A stretch of DNA of 64,000 bases from Nitzschia sp. DOCU1 (Eukaryota > Bacillariophyta > Bacillariophyceae > Bacillariales > Bacillariaceae): assembly GCA_951394045.1 (NCBI GenBank), contig OX595985.1, positions 3,596,001-3,660,000 on the forward strand, read 5' to 3'. The notes under the pieces were generated by a model. The model ran no database searches, was not told the DNA's origin, and worked only from the letters and a program-made list of their open reading frames with translations. This document shows, piece by piece, positions 33,101 through 43,365 of this stretch. Each line of letters starts with the position of its first letter. The first letter of the stretch is position 1. Made by a program: the position numbers and the translations under genes.

Positions 33101-33173
33101 GAGTATCGCGTAGGCCAACAGATCATGATCAAGCAGGACCAGCAACGTAAGTTCGGTGCTAACCCCTACGATG
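30159..33173 (+). pseudogene. pol: GyA2 pol, main part after Harb1
   Basis: Continues pol from the CAG duplication: protease D-T-G-A near 30250, RT, RNase H, integrase. Lesions by position: one extra base in the A run 30956-30962; TGA at 31186-31188 in place of CGA; RT Y-I-H-D in place of Y-I-D-D (31273-31284); RNase H I-H-T-N in place of I-H-T-D (31723); a 2-base deletion near 32538; integrase I-L-Y-Q in place of I-L-E-R (about 32825), losing the catalytic Glu. The segment deleted in GyA1 is present here (32951-33018). It ends at the GyB1 LTR at 33174. Confidence 0.92.
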
Positions 33174-33630
33174 TGCAGTACACTAGAATACCCCTCTAGA
33201 TCTAACAAGTAGTTAGAACGTTAGAATGTTGTAACATTGGAATGTTAGAATGTTCGAACGATGAGTACACACAATGGCCTACGTTTAGTACCAACATACC
33301 TTAGATACATACATGGCTGACGTCGACTTGGTCGAACGTCTGTGGACGCACGGACGGACGGGCAAGGCCGGCGCGGCTGACGAGCAATGACGACAACAAC
33401 GGCGAGCGCGGCGAGCCGTCGACGTCTACTACTGGACTAGAACTTCCAACGGTATCTAGCTATGGATCTTGAAGAGATCCGAGAAGCTAGATCGGTGGGA
33501 GTTGTATCCAACGCATACTGGATGCGTTGAGGAAAGACCCTCGTGGTCTAAGAGTGATAGAATCAGCGATAACTTAGATCTCACAATTATTTCCACTACA
33601 ACTTTTTCATCGTACTTTCAGCGTAGTGCA
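33174..33630 (+). repeat. GyB1 5' LTR (457 bp)
   Basis: Begins TGCAGTACACTAGAAT and ends GCGTAGTGCA; same as the GyB2 LTRs. The first 11 bases equal the family A LTR start. It contains TGACGTC at 33318. The palindrome AGTGTTAACACT follows at 33632-33643. Confidence 0.92.
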
Positions 33631-33667
33631 CAGTGTTAACACTCCACGTTACATGCGTGAGCTAAAG

Positions 33668-34325
33668 ATGAAGATTGCAAACAGCATCCCGAAGAAGACC
33701 GCTGCCGAGAAGCAGGGCTTCAAATCAGTACCGGTCAGTATCGAAAGACCCGAGCCAAAGGAGCTCAAAGATGGGGCGTACAGTCAATACGACTTGCGCA
33801 TTGACCCAAAAGACAAAAAATCGTTGACGCGACGCGTCAAACAACCGCATTTCACCGACGGAACGCCCGAAGAGTGGTTCCTTTTCCTTATTGGACTTAA
33901 GGATGTGATCGTGGGTCAGGATTTGACTACGGGACCTCAGAAATTTGCGTTAACACGCAATTTGCTGAAAGGCCAGGTATTGGCCGCGTTCAACGCGAAG
34001 GCCTCGGAACTCGAAGCCGAAACTCCTGAGAGTTTTGAGAAAAGTTTGCACGCGGTTACGGCGTATGTTCTCCCAAAACGCGCAGTGCAACTTCAAAAGC
34101 GCTATATGCGTCGGATCTGCCGAAAGCCCCCGACGATGACAATGAAGGCGTATGTGGCTCGGCTCCGCGAGCTAAACGATTACCTCGCGCTATTCGACGC
34201 GAAAGGCGAGAAAAACAAAATTCCCGACGACGAGCTCATGGAGAATTGCGAGTTTGGGATCCCCGCCAAGTGGCGCAAGGAGATGATCCTACAAGGATTC
34301 GAGCCGGTGGAACACACGGTTCAAG
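33668..34325 (+). pseudogene. gag: GyB1 gag, 5' part
   Basis: Starts M-K-I-A-N-S; that ATG is chosen because GyB2 lacks the ATG further upstream and family A starts M-K-L-S-N. The capsid-like domain is complete up to E-H-T-V-Q, where Cop3 is inserted after CAAG. It continues at 39525. Confidence 0.88.
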
Positions 34326-34538
34326 CGAATTAATCTGACCAGTCCATCTGAGGCAAGCAGAACAAGCGCCTAACTGTGCTAGGCACGGAACAACAGAGAA
34401 GGCCGCGAAGAATATGAATGGTTAGGAGACCAATTGTTTGGTTTCCTTTCCCACATCTTTTTGTTTTAACGATTAGGTAGCTGCACCTTTATTACTCTTA
34501 TTCCAACTGAGCTAGCCCGACACGGGAGCATCAATTCG
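34326..34538 (+). repeat. Cop3 5' LTR (213 bp)
   Basis: Starts CGAATTAATC and ends CATCAATTCG, so the ends are CG...CG and inverted (CGAATT/AATTCG). The 3' copy has CA and TG at the same positions, consistent with CpG decay. Confidence 0.88.
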
Positions 34539-34683
34539 GTTTATCAGATACCCATATCAAAAGTAATACAACAAGGTTTAAACGAGTAGACTCGTCAAAC
34601 AAGTTTGTTGCCAATTCGAGGTGAATTGGAAGACAGCGTGGAGCAGGGACGCCTGCGTGATCCGCCAAAAGGAAAAATAAAAG

Positions 34684-36037
34684 ATGGCAGTTCCAATCAA
34701 TACATTGTTGAACTGGTGCCGGGTACCTGCCAATAAGAGGGCAACAGTTCAAGAGGAACTAATGCCAGGTGGGCTTGCTGATCTTAATGGGTATAGTATT
34801 GAAGAGATAAAGGATGCCTTGAAGGGATTCCGGTCCCTGGCAGTCCAAGCCCAGAGATTTAATATCTCTGCAATCAGCAACAAAAGAATTGTGCAACTTA
34901 CACTCTAGGTAAAAGACTCAGTCCGTTTGGATTTGCCAGCAGAATTTGAAGGGGGCACCACACAAGCACAATTTGTGGAAGCCTTGGAAAGTGCACAGCA
35001 ACGAGAGAAGAGAGAAGATTTGTGGTGAAAGGAAGAAAAATGCAGAAGCCTTATCCACATCCAAGATTGACCCACCATTGAAAGCTAGCGCAGGGTGGGA
35101 CCAGTGGATTGTGTCCGTCAAGGCATTATTGCTACTTGCATATGGATCCAAAGGAGTCCCTCTCTTGTATGTTATCCGTGAAAATGATGTGCCAGAGGTC
35201 GATGCTGATCTAGAAGACTGGGAAGAGATGGCCATAAAAGCGGCCCCTCATATAGGCCTGGACTATGAGGCCGACAGGAAGACAGTACATCTATTCTTTC
35301 TGAACAATATAGAGGAAGACTCGGATTCCTATGCCTACATCCAGCCGCTGCTGCTCCGCAATGATGGAAGGCGAGACATGAAGGCCCTGGAGGACCGTTA
35401 TGAAAATGCTGCTACCATTCAAGCACGGGTCAACATGGCCAACAAAACTTGGGAATTATTGACCTACAAGAATGAAAGAGCCATGTCATTTGAGATTTTT
35501 TGTAAGAAGCTCACAAAGGCACTGCAGTATTTTGAAAATGCAGGACGCCCCAAGCACGATGATGATGTCATCGATTGGATTTGGCAGCATGTGCAAAACG
35601 GGGAGCTATCACAGCTCGTATCCACCCTTAAAGTTGCCCAGGGTATGCAGCCACGATCCTCTCGCCAGATCTTGCAAGAAATCGCAAAAGAGGTTCCTAA
35701 CCTCACAAAAAGCTCCAGTTTCCAACCCAGAATCAGCGGAGTCGGTCAGAGCAATTGGACCTTCGATGGTACAGCACCGGGCAGTGGGGCCTACACTGCT
35801 GAGGGAAAGCTCTTTTGTGGGTCATACCCACCCAAACATTGGTTTAGTGACGAAATGGCTCCACACCGTGAGGCTATTCTCGAGATTCGATCTGCCAACC
35901 CCGACAAATGCAAATCTCGAGGGGGAGGTAGAGACGGCAGTGGTGGTCGCTGCTCAGGCCTCACTGACCCTCAAAGCAACGACCAGGAAATTAGTACGGT
36001 CAGCATTGATGCCACTTGCAAGAAGATATCGCATTGA
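34684..36037 (+). pseudogene. gag: Cop3 gag remnant, at least two frameshifts
   Basis: ATG 34684 begins M-A-V-P-I-N-T-L-L. The frame stops at 34908, a middle piece lies in another frame (D-L-P-A-E-F-E-G-G, about 34930-35020), and the main helical part is readable from about 35030 to 36037 (W-D-Q-W-I-V-S-V-K-A-L-L). An Arg/Gly-rich patch with C-K-S-R-G-G-G-R-D lies near 35910-35960. The protease and the HHCC pre-integrase module expected next are absent, implying a deletion close to 35960-36000. Confidence 0.75.
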
Positions 36038-37166
36038 TCGAATGTTCCAGGCCAATAGGCTCCAGGGGACCTTTGCAACAGACACTATGGACATGCGGTG
36101 CAATGCCATCAGTGGTGAGAGGTACTGTCAAGTGTTTGCCAATAAGGACTTCTTTGCAGCGGCTTATGTCATCGAAAGGAAGTCAGATGCACATGAGCCA
36201 ATTGATAGCTTTGTGGCTGATTTCGGAGCCCCTGAAGTTCTGATCAGCGACGGCTCTGGAGAACAAGTTGGGAGACACTCCAAATTTCAGCAGAAGCTTC
36301 GCAAGTTTAAAATACAGCACAAGACAGCCGAACGTGACCGGCCAAACCAAAACCCAGCGGAAGGAGTAATCAGGGAAGTCCGAAAGAAATGGTACCGGCA
36401 AATATTTCGGACCAATTGCCCAAGGAGATTGTGGAGCTATGGCATACCCTATGTATGTGCCATCATGAGGATGACAGCAAGCTACTCGGGGAGACTACAA
36501 GGGAGGACCCCCATTGAGTCTGTGATGGGGGAGACCCCTGACATCTCCGAGTACCTTGACTTTGGGTTCTATGACCTAGTTTGGTTCAAAGAAGACTCAG
36601 GACTGGGTGAAGTGAAGCTTGGTCGATTCCTGGATGTGTCCCATAAGGTGGGCTCATTGATGAGCTACTTTGTATTACCGGTTTCAGGAGTACCAATATC
36701 TCGCACCACCGTCCAGCGTGTCACCGAAGCCGAAAAATCAAACACTGTGCACAAGGCAAGGATTGAGGCTCTCGACAAGGCCATCGCAACCCGGTTTAAA
36801 GAAGAGCGATTAGGAAAGCATGGGGACAAGCCCAACCCAGCCGACTGGGCACAAATCATCGCAAGCGACCCAGACTTTGCCGAAGAATTTGCGTCAACAT
36901 TTGACAACCCAGACGTCCCAGAAGCTGATGAGGCATTTGACCCAGACTCTTATGACTCCTACATCAACATGGAACTGGCCATGCCACGCCCAGATGGACC
37001 AGAATTTGCGTGAGTGACTAAGCGCCTGCGTGATCACGAAGGCAAGCCCATTGGTATAGCCCACCCCAATAATCCAATGTTGGACACGAGGCTATAGAGG
37101 CTATACGAGGTTGAATATGTTGATGGGCACAAGGCTGCACTAGCGGCCAATGTCATTGCCGAAAAC
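35990..37166 (+). pseudogene. pol: Cop3 pol: integrase segment
   Basis: Copia integrase core with D in F-A-T-D-T-M-D near 36077, D in L-I-S-D-G-S-G near 36247 and E in P-A-E-G-V-I-R near 36357. It is followed by the usual C-terminal region (F-Y-D-L-V-W-F) and an acidic linker. The frame is broken by TGA at 37011-37013 and TAG at 37095-37097, then continues in the same frame into the RT segment. The open frame upstream of about 35990 overlaps gag in another frame and is not real coding sequence. Confidence 0.85.
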
Positions 37167-39221
37167 ATGTTTGCCCAGGTCGACCATGAAGGTCACAGGC
37201 AAATACTTTTCGATTGCATCATTGGGCATCGAAATGACGGCACCCACGTGCAGGAAAAGGACGCATTTGTCAAGTCGTCCAATGGAGTGCACCGAAGAAA
37301 GGAGACCACCAAGGGGTGGGAAATACAAATTTTGTGGAAGGATGGTTCCACCACATGGTCCAAATTGAAGGATGCCAAGGACTCATATCCTGCACAAGTT
37401 GCAGAGTACGCAGTCGAGAACGGGATAGATGAAATCCCAGCATTTAAATGGTGGATTCCATTTGTTCTCAAGAAGAGGGACCGAATTATTGCCAGAACAA
37501 AGACGTCATATTGGCAGAGAACGCACAAGTATGGATTGGAAGTACCAAAGTCCTATGCTGACTGTGTCAGAATTGACAAGGAGAATGGAAATTCCTTGTG
37601 GCAGGAGGCGGTTCGAAAGGAAATGACTGTTGTTAGGCCGGCATTTGAGGTGCATGAGGGTGATGTGTCAGCACTGGTTGGGTACCAGAAGATAGGGGTC
37701 CATTTTGTGTTTGATATAAAACTGTCAGAAAATTTCCGAAGAAAAGCCAGGCTTGTTGCTGATGGGCATAAGACCCAGACGCCATCAGCACTAACCTACT
37801 CATCTGTTGTCTCCAGAGATTCCGTCCGAATTGCACTCACAGTGGCAGCCCTGAACGCCCTGGACATTCTGGTGTGTGACATTGAAGGAGCCTATCTCAC
37901 TGCCAAGTGCCGGGAGAGGATTTACATCAGGGCAGGACCCGAGTTTGGTTCAGAGGAAGGGACTATTATGATCATCAAGATGGCATTGTACGGTCTCAAA
38001 TCATCTGGCGCGGCATTCAGGTCAAAATTGGCCGGCGTATTGCATGATATGGGCTACAGGCCATCGCTAGCCGACCCAGATGTCTGGCTTAAGGCTGCTG
38101 CCAAGCCATGCGGATTCGAATACTATGAAATGGTTTTATGCTACGTTGATGATGTCATGGCCATCAGTCATGAACCAGGGTGCACCATCTTGGAAATACA
38201 GGCAGTCTTCAAGTTGAAAGGTGACAAAGCATCGCCTCCTGATATGTACTTGGGAGCAAATATCGAGAAGAAGGTTAATTCTCAGGGGACTGCATGTTGG
38301 ACCATCTCACCCGAAAAATACGTAAATGCATCCGTTGCTAATATTGAAGAGAAGCTGTCAAAGGGTGGCCTCAGATTGCCGAGCAAGTGCCTGACACCCT
38401 TGATGAGTGGCTACCACCCAGCAGACGACACCACCGTGGAATTATCTGCTGATGGTGTTTCATTATATCAGGAGCTCATTGGTGTATTACGATGGGCGGT
38501 TGAGATTGGGCGGTTGGATATTTTGTTGGAGGTTGCATTGTTATCATCTCACCTTGCCCTTCCTCGACAGGGACACTTGGAGCAAGTGTATCATATATTT
38601 GGTTACATGAAGATGGCACCAAAACGAACGCTGTATTTGGACCCAGATCATCCAATGATCTCAGAAGATTGGTTTTCCAGCTACGATTGGACAGACTTCT
38701 ATCGTGATGCAGAGGACTTGATACCTCCGAATATGCCAAAGCCAAGAGGACGAGCATTCTCTACCCACTGTTTTGTTGATTCTGACCATGCTGGGGACAA
38801 AGTAACAAGGAGATCACAGACAGGGATTTTACTGTTCTGCAATCGTGCCCCAATCATTGCATTCAGCAAGCGTCAGAACTCCGTGGAGACAAGCACTTAC
38901 GGTTCAGAGCTGGTTGCAATGCGGCAGGCAATTGAATTAGTGAGGTCATTGCGGTACAAATTGAGGATGTTTGGAATCCCTATCCAGGGACCCACTAATA
39001 TCTTCTGTGATAACGAGTCAGTGTACAAGAATACATCAATTCCGGAATCTGTGCTATCAAAGAAGCAGCACAGCATCTCGTACCATGCGGCACGTGAAGC
39101 AGTTGCAAGCAAGGTTGTCAGAATAGCCAAGGAAGGAACGGACACCAACCTGGCAGACCTCTTTACAAAGGTCATGGCCAAACCAAAACGAGAGGGGCTG
39201 TTGGATCGGTTCATGTATTAG
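37167..39221 (+). CDS. pol: Cop3 pol: RT and RNase H segment
   Basis: 684 codons open. Copia RT with D-I-K-L-S near 37715, D-I-E-G-A-Y near 37880, A-L-Y-G-L-K-S-S near 37985 and Y-V-D-D-V-M near 38142. RNase H has F-V-D-S-D-H near 38775, T-Y-G-S-E-L near 38897 and ends A-D-L-F-T-K-V-M. The internal ATG is only the first after the upstream stops; in an intact copy this is part of Gag-Pol. The domain looks undamaged, which suggests the breaks upstream are recent. Confidence 0.87.
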   Translation: MFAQVDHEGHRQILFDCIIGHRNDGTHVQEKDAFVKSSNGVHRRKETTKGWEIQILWKDGSTTWSKLKDAKDSYPAQVAEYAVENGIDEIPAFKWWIPFVLKKRDRIIARTKTSYWQRTHKYGLEVPKSYADCVRIDKENGNSLWQEAVRKEMTVVRPAFEVHEGDVSALVGYQKIGVHFVFDIKLSENFRRKARLVADGHKTQTPSALTYSSVVSRDSVRIALTVAALNALDILVCDIEGAYLTAKCRERIYIRAGPEFGSEEGTIMIIKMALYGLKSSGAAFRSKLAGVLHDMGYRPSLADPDVWLKAAAKPCGFEYYEMVLCYVDDVMAISHEPGCTILEIQAVFKLKGDKASPPDMYLGANIEKKVNSQGTACWTISPEKYVNASVANIEEKLSKGGLRLPSKCLTPLMSGYHPADDTTVELSADGVSLYQELIGVLRWAVEIGRLDILLEVALLSSHLALPRQGHLEQVYHIFGYMKMAPKRTLYLDPDHPMISEDWFSSYDWTDFYRDAEDLIPPNMPKPRGRAFSTHCFVDSDHAGDKVTRRSQTGILLFCNRAPIIAFSKRQNSVETSTYGSELVAMRQAIELVRSLRYKLRMFGIPIQGPTNIFCDNESVYKNTSIPESVLSKKQHSISYHAAREAVASKVVRIAKEGTDTNLADLFTKVMAKPKREGLLDRFMY

Positions 39222-39309
39222 TGAAGAGGAAGGAAGCAGCCTAGTCAGGTGGCGGATCAAAGGTGATCACTGAGGGACTATGATGTCAAGTCTCAGCGAT
39301 CAAGGGGAC

Positions 39310-39520
39310 CAAATTAATCCGACCAGTCCATCTGAGGCAAGCAGAACAAGCGCCTAACTGTGCTAGGCACGGAACAACAGAGAAGGCCGGGAAGAATATG
39401 AATGGTTAGGAGACCAATTGTTTGGTTTCCTTTCCCACATCTTTTTGTTTTAACGATTAGGTAGCTGCACCTTTATTACTCTTATTCCAACTGAGCTAGC
39501 CCGACGGGAGCATCAATTTG
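39310..39520 (+). repeat. Cop3 3' LTR (211 bp)
   Basis: Starts CAAATTAATC and ends CATCAATTTG. Differs from the 5' copy by a 2-bp loss in GACACGGG and a few transitions. Confidence 0.88.
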
Positions 39521-39524
39521 CAAG

Positions 39525-40051
39525 ACTTCGTAGACTTCTGCGAACGGCTGGAAGCTACTGAGGAAATCAATGAAGCCCTTAGCAATAAGGCGGACAAGCA
39601 TGGCAAGTCGAATGACGAAAATCCCTCGAAGAGGAAGCGCGGAGGCCCGAGAGCGGGAACCGACGGTAAGGCGGCAAAGTATGAATGCTTGTATCATGGA
39701 GCTAACAACACGCACGCTTCCCATGATTGTCTTATTTTAAAGGACCAGGCGAAGAAGATGGCATCTGCCCACTCCAACGTCGGAGGTCGTTTCAAAAAGA
39801 CCCGCTTTGAAAACAAAACTTGGCGCCGCAGCGACAACGATGGCGACGGCGAGAAGAAGAAGAAAACAGGCGAGCTTCATGCCTACATTAAGTCCATGGT
39901 GGACAACGTGGTCAAGCAATCTGCCAAGAAGCGCAAGGCCGAAGATCCTCCTTCGATGGACAACTTCAATTACGACATGGATGATCTCAACGATCTCCCG
40001 GATTTCGATAAGCTTAGCGTCAGTAGCGACAGCGACGTCGAAATGGATTGA
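39525..40051 (+). pseudogene. gag: GyB1 gag, 3' part
   Basis: Resumes the gag frame after the Cop3 duplication: D-F-V-D-F-C-E-R-L-E, then the knuckle C-L-Y-H-G-A-N-N-T-H-A-S-H-D-C (C-x2-H-x5-H-x4-C, as in family A), Lys-rich stretch and acidic tail. TGA at 40049-40051; pol follows in frame. Confidence 0.9.
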
Positions 40052-42198
40052 CGATGTGAGCCAGTGACTACGTGTGAATACAATAATAATAGTGGTAAAT
40101 TGAACGATTACACTAGTTTTAACCATAGGGACGATGTCCAATACATGGAATCATTTTACAATAGCGATAGCGTTGCGAGCGCAACACCAAATTTGCAAAA
40201 TTCACACGCAAGGGAATCTCGAAGGTTCAGCTCTCTCGACGCATGTCTGGCGGAAGCACAGCGCGAGCGCGAGCTTTACTTATTGAACACGATTCGAGGT
40301 AGTCGAACTGTAGGCTCAAACAAACGACAAAAATCCAGTCACTTAGTACCGATCACGTTTGCTCGTGTTAACCAACGTGGCGGACGTCGGCAACAAGTAG
40401 TGACAGTCAAGGCACTTCTTGACTCCGGCGGTAGTGGCTGCCTCTGGAAGAAGAGCAGCGCTAGTAAACTAAAAATTAAGACCCAAAAAGCGACTACTGT
40501 ATTCACGACTATGAGCGGTAGATATAAGTGTACTGAACGCGTGACCACGCAACTCAGTCTACCAGAACTACACGACGATCGATTGATCGAGTGGGACTTT
40601 CACCTAGCGGACGATCTAGGTAACTATGATATGATCATAGGCAGAGACCTCATGCAAGAGCTAGGTCTAGTGATCGACTTCAAAGCTATGGAAGTAGAAT
40701 GGGACGATGCACGCATGCCAATGAAAGAAATAGATGCGACGACGGCAACGTCATATCATGTACATGAACGCGGACACGTCGACGAGATGTCGGACCGCGT
40801 CAAGGAAATTCTCGACGCCAAGTATGAGAAAGCCGATGCACGTAGCATCGCTAGAGAGCAAACTCACCTTAGTAAGGATGAGCAACGTAAGCTAGAACAA
40901 CTACTAGCAAAATACCAGACTCTATTCGATGGTACCCTCGGCCGATGGCGTGGGCCCCCCTATGATATTGAACTAGTAGAAGGTGCCAAGCCGTACCATG
41001 CTAGAGCGTACCCTGTACCGAAAGCGTACGAGCGTACCCTCCGCGATGAAGTCGAACGACTCTGTCGAGTCGGAGTACTCAAAAAGGTGAACCGCTCCGA
41101 ATGGGGTGCGCCCACCTTTATCCTCCCCAAAAAGGATGGAACAGTTCGATTCATCAACGACTTCAGAGAATTGAACAAACGGATTAAACGCAAGCCGTAT
41201 CCAATCCCGAAGATTCAGGACTTACTGATGAAGCTAGAAGGCTTTCAGTATGCGACGAGTCTCGACCTCAACATGGGTTACTACCATATAGAGTTAAGCC
41301 CAGACAGTAAGAAGCTATGTACTATCGTACTCCCTTGGGGTAAGTACAAAATGCAACGCTTGCCAATGGGGCTCTCAAATAGTCCCGACATTTTCCAAGA
41401 GAAAATGGGCACCCTCTTTGAGGATCTAGAGTACGTACGAGTATACATCGACGATCTACTAGAACTAACTAAAGGCGATTTTAATGACCACCTAGAGAAA
41501 CTAGAAGTCATTTTTAAACGTCTACGTGACACCGGTCTCAAGGTGAATGCCCGAAAATCCTTCTTCGCCCGAGGCGAATTGGAGTATCTTGGGTACTGGA
41601 TAACGCGAGACGGAATCCAACCAGTCGCCAAGAAAGTAGAAGCTATTCATGCGATGAAAGCACCTACAAATAAACGCGAGCTACGTAAGTTCATAGGCGT
41701 AGTTAATTACTACCGCGACATGTGGATTCGTCGCTCTGAAGTTCTAGCCCCACTGAGCGCGCTAACTTCTAAAGAAGCCAAATGGCAATGGGATCTCGAC
41801 GATAGAGCTTTCCCCGAATCTCACTTAAATGAGTTTTTGGCGGGCGACGAATTACCGCGCGACGCCTTTCCACTCACTTACAAAAACATAGCGCGCATGC
41901 ATAATGCCGATCGCGCCTTATTAGCTAAAGTACGCACAAACCCGCTATATTCAGTCATAGTCTATCGTGGGGGCGGAAAGAAGCGAGAACTAATAGTACG
42001 CGAGGACAAGATTGTTCTCCCAACGAGTCTCCAGAAACGGTGCGTCAAGTGGTATCACGAGATGCTCTGTCACCCAGGAGAAACGCGTACCGAACAAACG
42101 ATTCGACAACACTTCTACTGGAAGAACATCCGCGGTGATGTCGAGCGGATATGCAAGTCCTGTCCGACCTGTCAGCTGACCAAGCGAAAGACAATCAT
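40052..42198 (+). pseudogene. pol: GyB1 pol: protease and RT fused to partial integrase
   Basis: Continues the gag frame after TGA. The protease-like motif reads L-L-D-S-G-G-S-G-C (near 40418), so family B has D-S-G rather than D-T-G. RT with Y-I-D-D-L-L near 41445. At about 41792 the sequence jumps over what in GyB2 is 46292-46717: 426 bp, 142 codons, removing RNase H in frame. It continues with the integrase zinc module (H-P-G-E-T-R-T ... C-K-S-C-P-T-C) and breaks off at 42198, where LTR sequence starts. The catalytic core of integrase is absent. Confidence 0.9.
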
Positions 42199-42336
42199 CG
42201 GTGGGAGTTGTATCCAACGCATACTGGATGCGTTGAGGAAAGACCCTCGTGGTCTAGGAGCGATGTAATCAGCGATAACTTAGATCTCACAATTATTTCC
42301 ACTACAACTTTTTCATCGTACTTTCAGCGTAGTGCA
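42199..42336 (+). repeat. GyB LTR fragment at the right end of GyB1
   Basis: The last 138 bp of a family B LTR (from ATCGGTGGGAGTTG to GCGTAGTGCA) joined directly to pol. The other 320 bp of LTR and about 780 bp of pol are missing. Confidence 0.9.
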
Positions 42337-42871
42337 TCACGAAAAACCTTTACACTATATCTATTGTCCGACGCTGCTTTTTGGAGAAGCGCGGTATCCT
42401 TGCGCTGATGTCGCATAATGTACTTGTAGGTGAGGGGGAAGACACTTTCGGGTAGCTCGTCGCCCCCAAAGTACTCTGCGAAGTTGGCCTCGGTAAAGGG
42501 CTTTTCGTCCTTACCAAGTCGACTAAGAGCGTCCGCTACTACGTTCGTTTCGCCTCTAACGTATACTAGTTCGGGACCATACTCTTCGAGGATGAGTCGC
42601 CAGCGCATAACCCGTTCAGTATTAAAGTTTTTATAGGTTAGATTCTTGTGGTCGGTGTAGACGCGAATCTGTTGACCCAGGAGAATCGTACGAAACTCCT
42701 TGAGCGTTTCTACAATAGCTAGTAGTTCCCGCTCGGTAGTAGTGTACCGTGTTTGCGCGGGATTGAGTTTGCGACTATAGAACGCGATAGGCTTACCGTT
42801 CTGCGAGATGACCACGCCAAGCTGCGTGTCGCTCGCGTCGGTATGTATATCGAACGGTAGCTGAAAGTTCG
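42337..42871 (-). pseudogene. pol: GyA3 pol, 3' part (RNase H region)
   Basis: RNase H from F-D-I-H-T-D-A-S-D through N-V-V-A-D-A-L-S-R and up to Y-S-V-K-V-F-R, where it is cut by the GyB1 LTR fragment. The right edge is the TTCG duplication (42868-42871) of GyB2. Confidence 0.9.
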
Positions 42872-43328
42872 TGCAGTACACTAGAATACCCCTCTAGATC
42901 TAACAAGTAGTTAGAACGTTAGAATGTTGTAACATTGGAATGTTAGAATGTTCGAACGATGAGTACACACAATGGCCTACGTGTAGTACCAACATACCTT
43001 AGATACATACATGGCTGACGTCGACTTGGTCGAACGTCTGTGGACGCACGGACGGACGGGCAAGGCCGACGCGGCTGACGAGCAATGACGACGACAACGG
43101 CGAGCGCGGCGAGCTGTCGACGTCTACTACTGAGCTAGAACTTCCAACGGTATCTAGCTATGGATCTTGAAGAGATCCGAGAAGCTAGATCGGTGGGAGT
43201 TGTATCCAACGCATACTGGATGCGTTGAGGGAAGACCCTCGTGGTCTAGGAGCGATATAATCGGCGATAACTTAGATCTCACAATTATTTCCACTACAAC
43301 TTTTTCATCGTACTTTCAGCGTAGTGCA
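42872..43328 (+). repeat. GyB2 5' LTR (457 bp)
   Basis: TGCAGTACACTAGAAT to GCGTAGTGCA; matches 47989-48445 with few differences (GAACGATGAG against GAACGAAGAG; GACGACAACGG against GACAACGACAACGG region). Confidence 0.94.
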
Positions 43329-43365
43329 CAGTGTTAACACTCCACGTTACACGCGTGAGCTAAAG

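Larger units (their letters stand above)
34326..39520 (+). mobile_element. Cop3: Ty1/copia retrotransposon, degraded
   Basis: LTRs 34326-34538 (213 bp) and 39310-39520 (211 bp), target duplication CAAG (34322-34325 and 39521-39524), leader motif GTTTATCAGA right after the 5' LTR, polypurine tract AAGGGGAC before the 3' LTR. Gag is frameshifted, the protease and pre-integrase region is missing, and pol has two stops. Same lineage as Cop2 by LTR ends, primer site and polypurine tract. Confidence 0.9.
33174..42336 (+). mobile_element. GyB1: gypsy family B, interrupted by Cop3, rearranged 3' end
   Basis: 5' LTR, split gag, shortened pol and only the last 138 bp of an LTR at its right end. RNase H is missing by an in-frame 426-bp deletion, and pol jumps into LTR sequence at 42199. 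The left flank is family A on plus, the right flank family A on minus, and the flanking bases do not match, so the copy is a recombinant. Confidence 0.88.

Noticed and set aside
33626..33667. Upstream GTG or ATG start for family B gag
   Set aside because: The first codons lie in the LTR and palindrome; GyB2 lacks the upstream ATG, and the M-K-I-A-N start is conserved with family A.
36000..36040. A complete protease in Cop3
   Set aside because: The sequence passes directly from gag remnants to the integrase core; no D-S/T-G or HHCC pre-integrase segment could be found in any frame.
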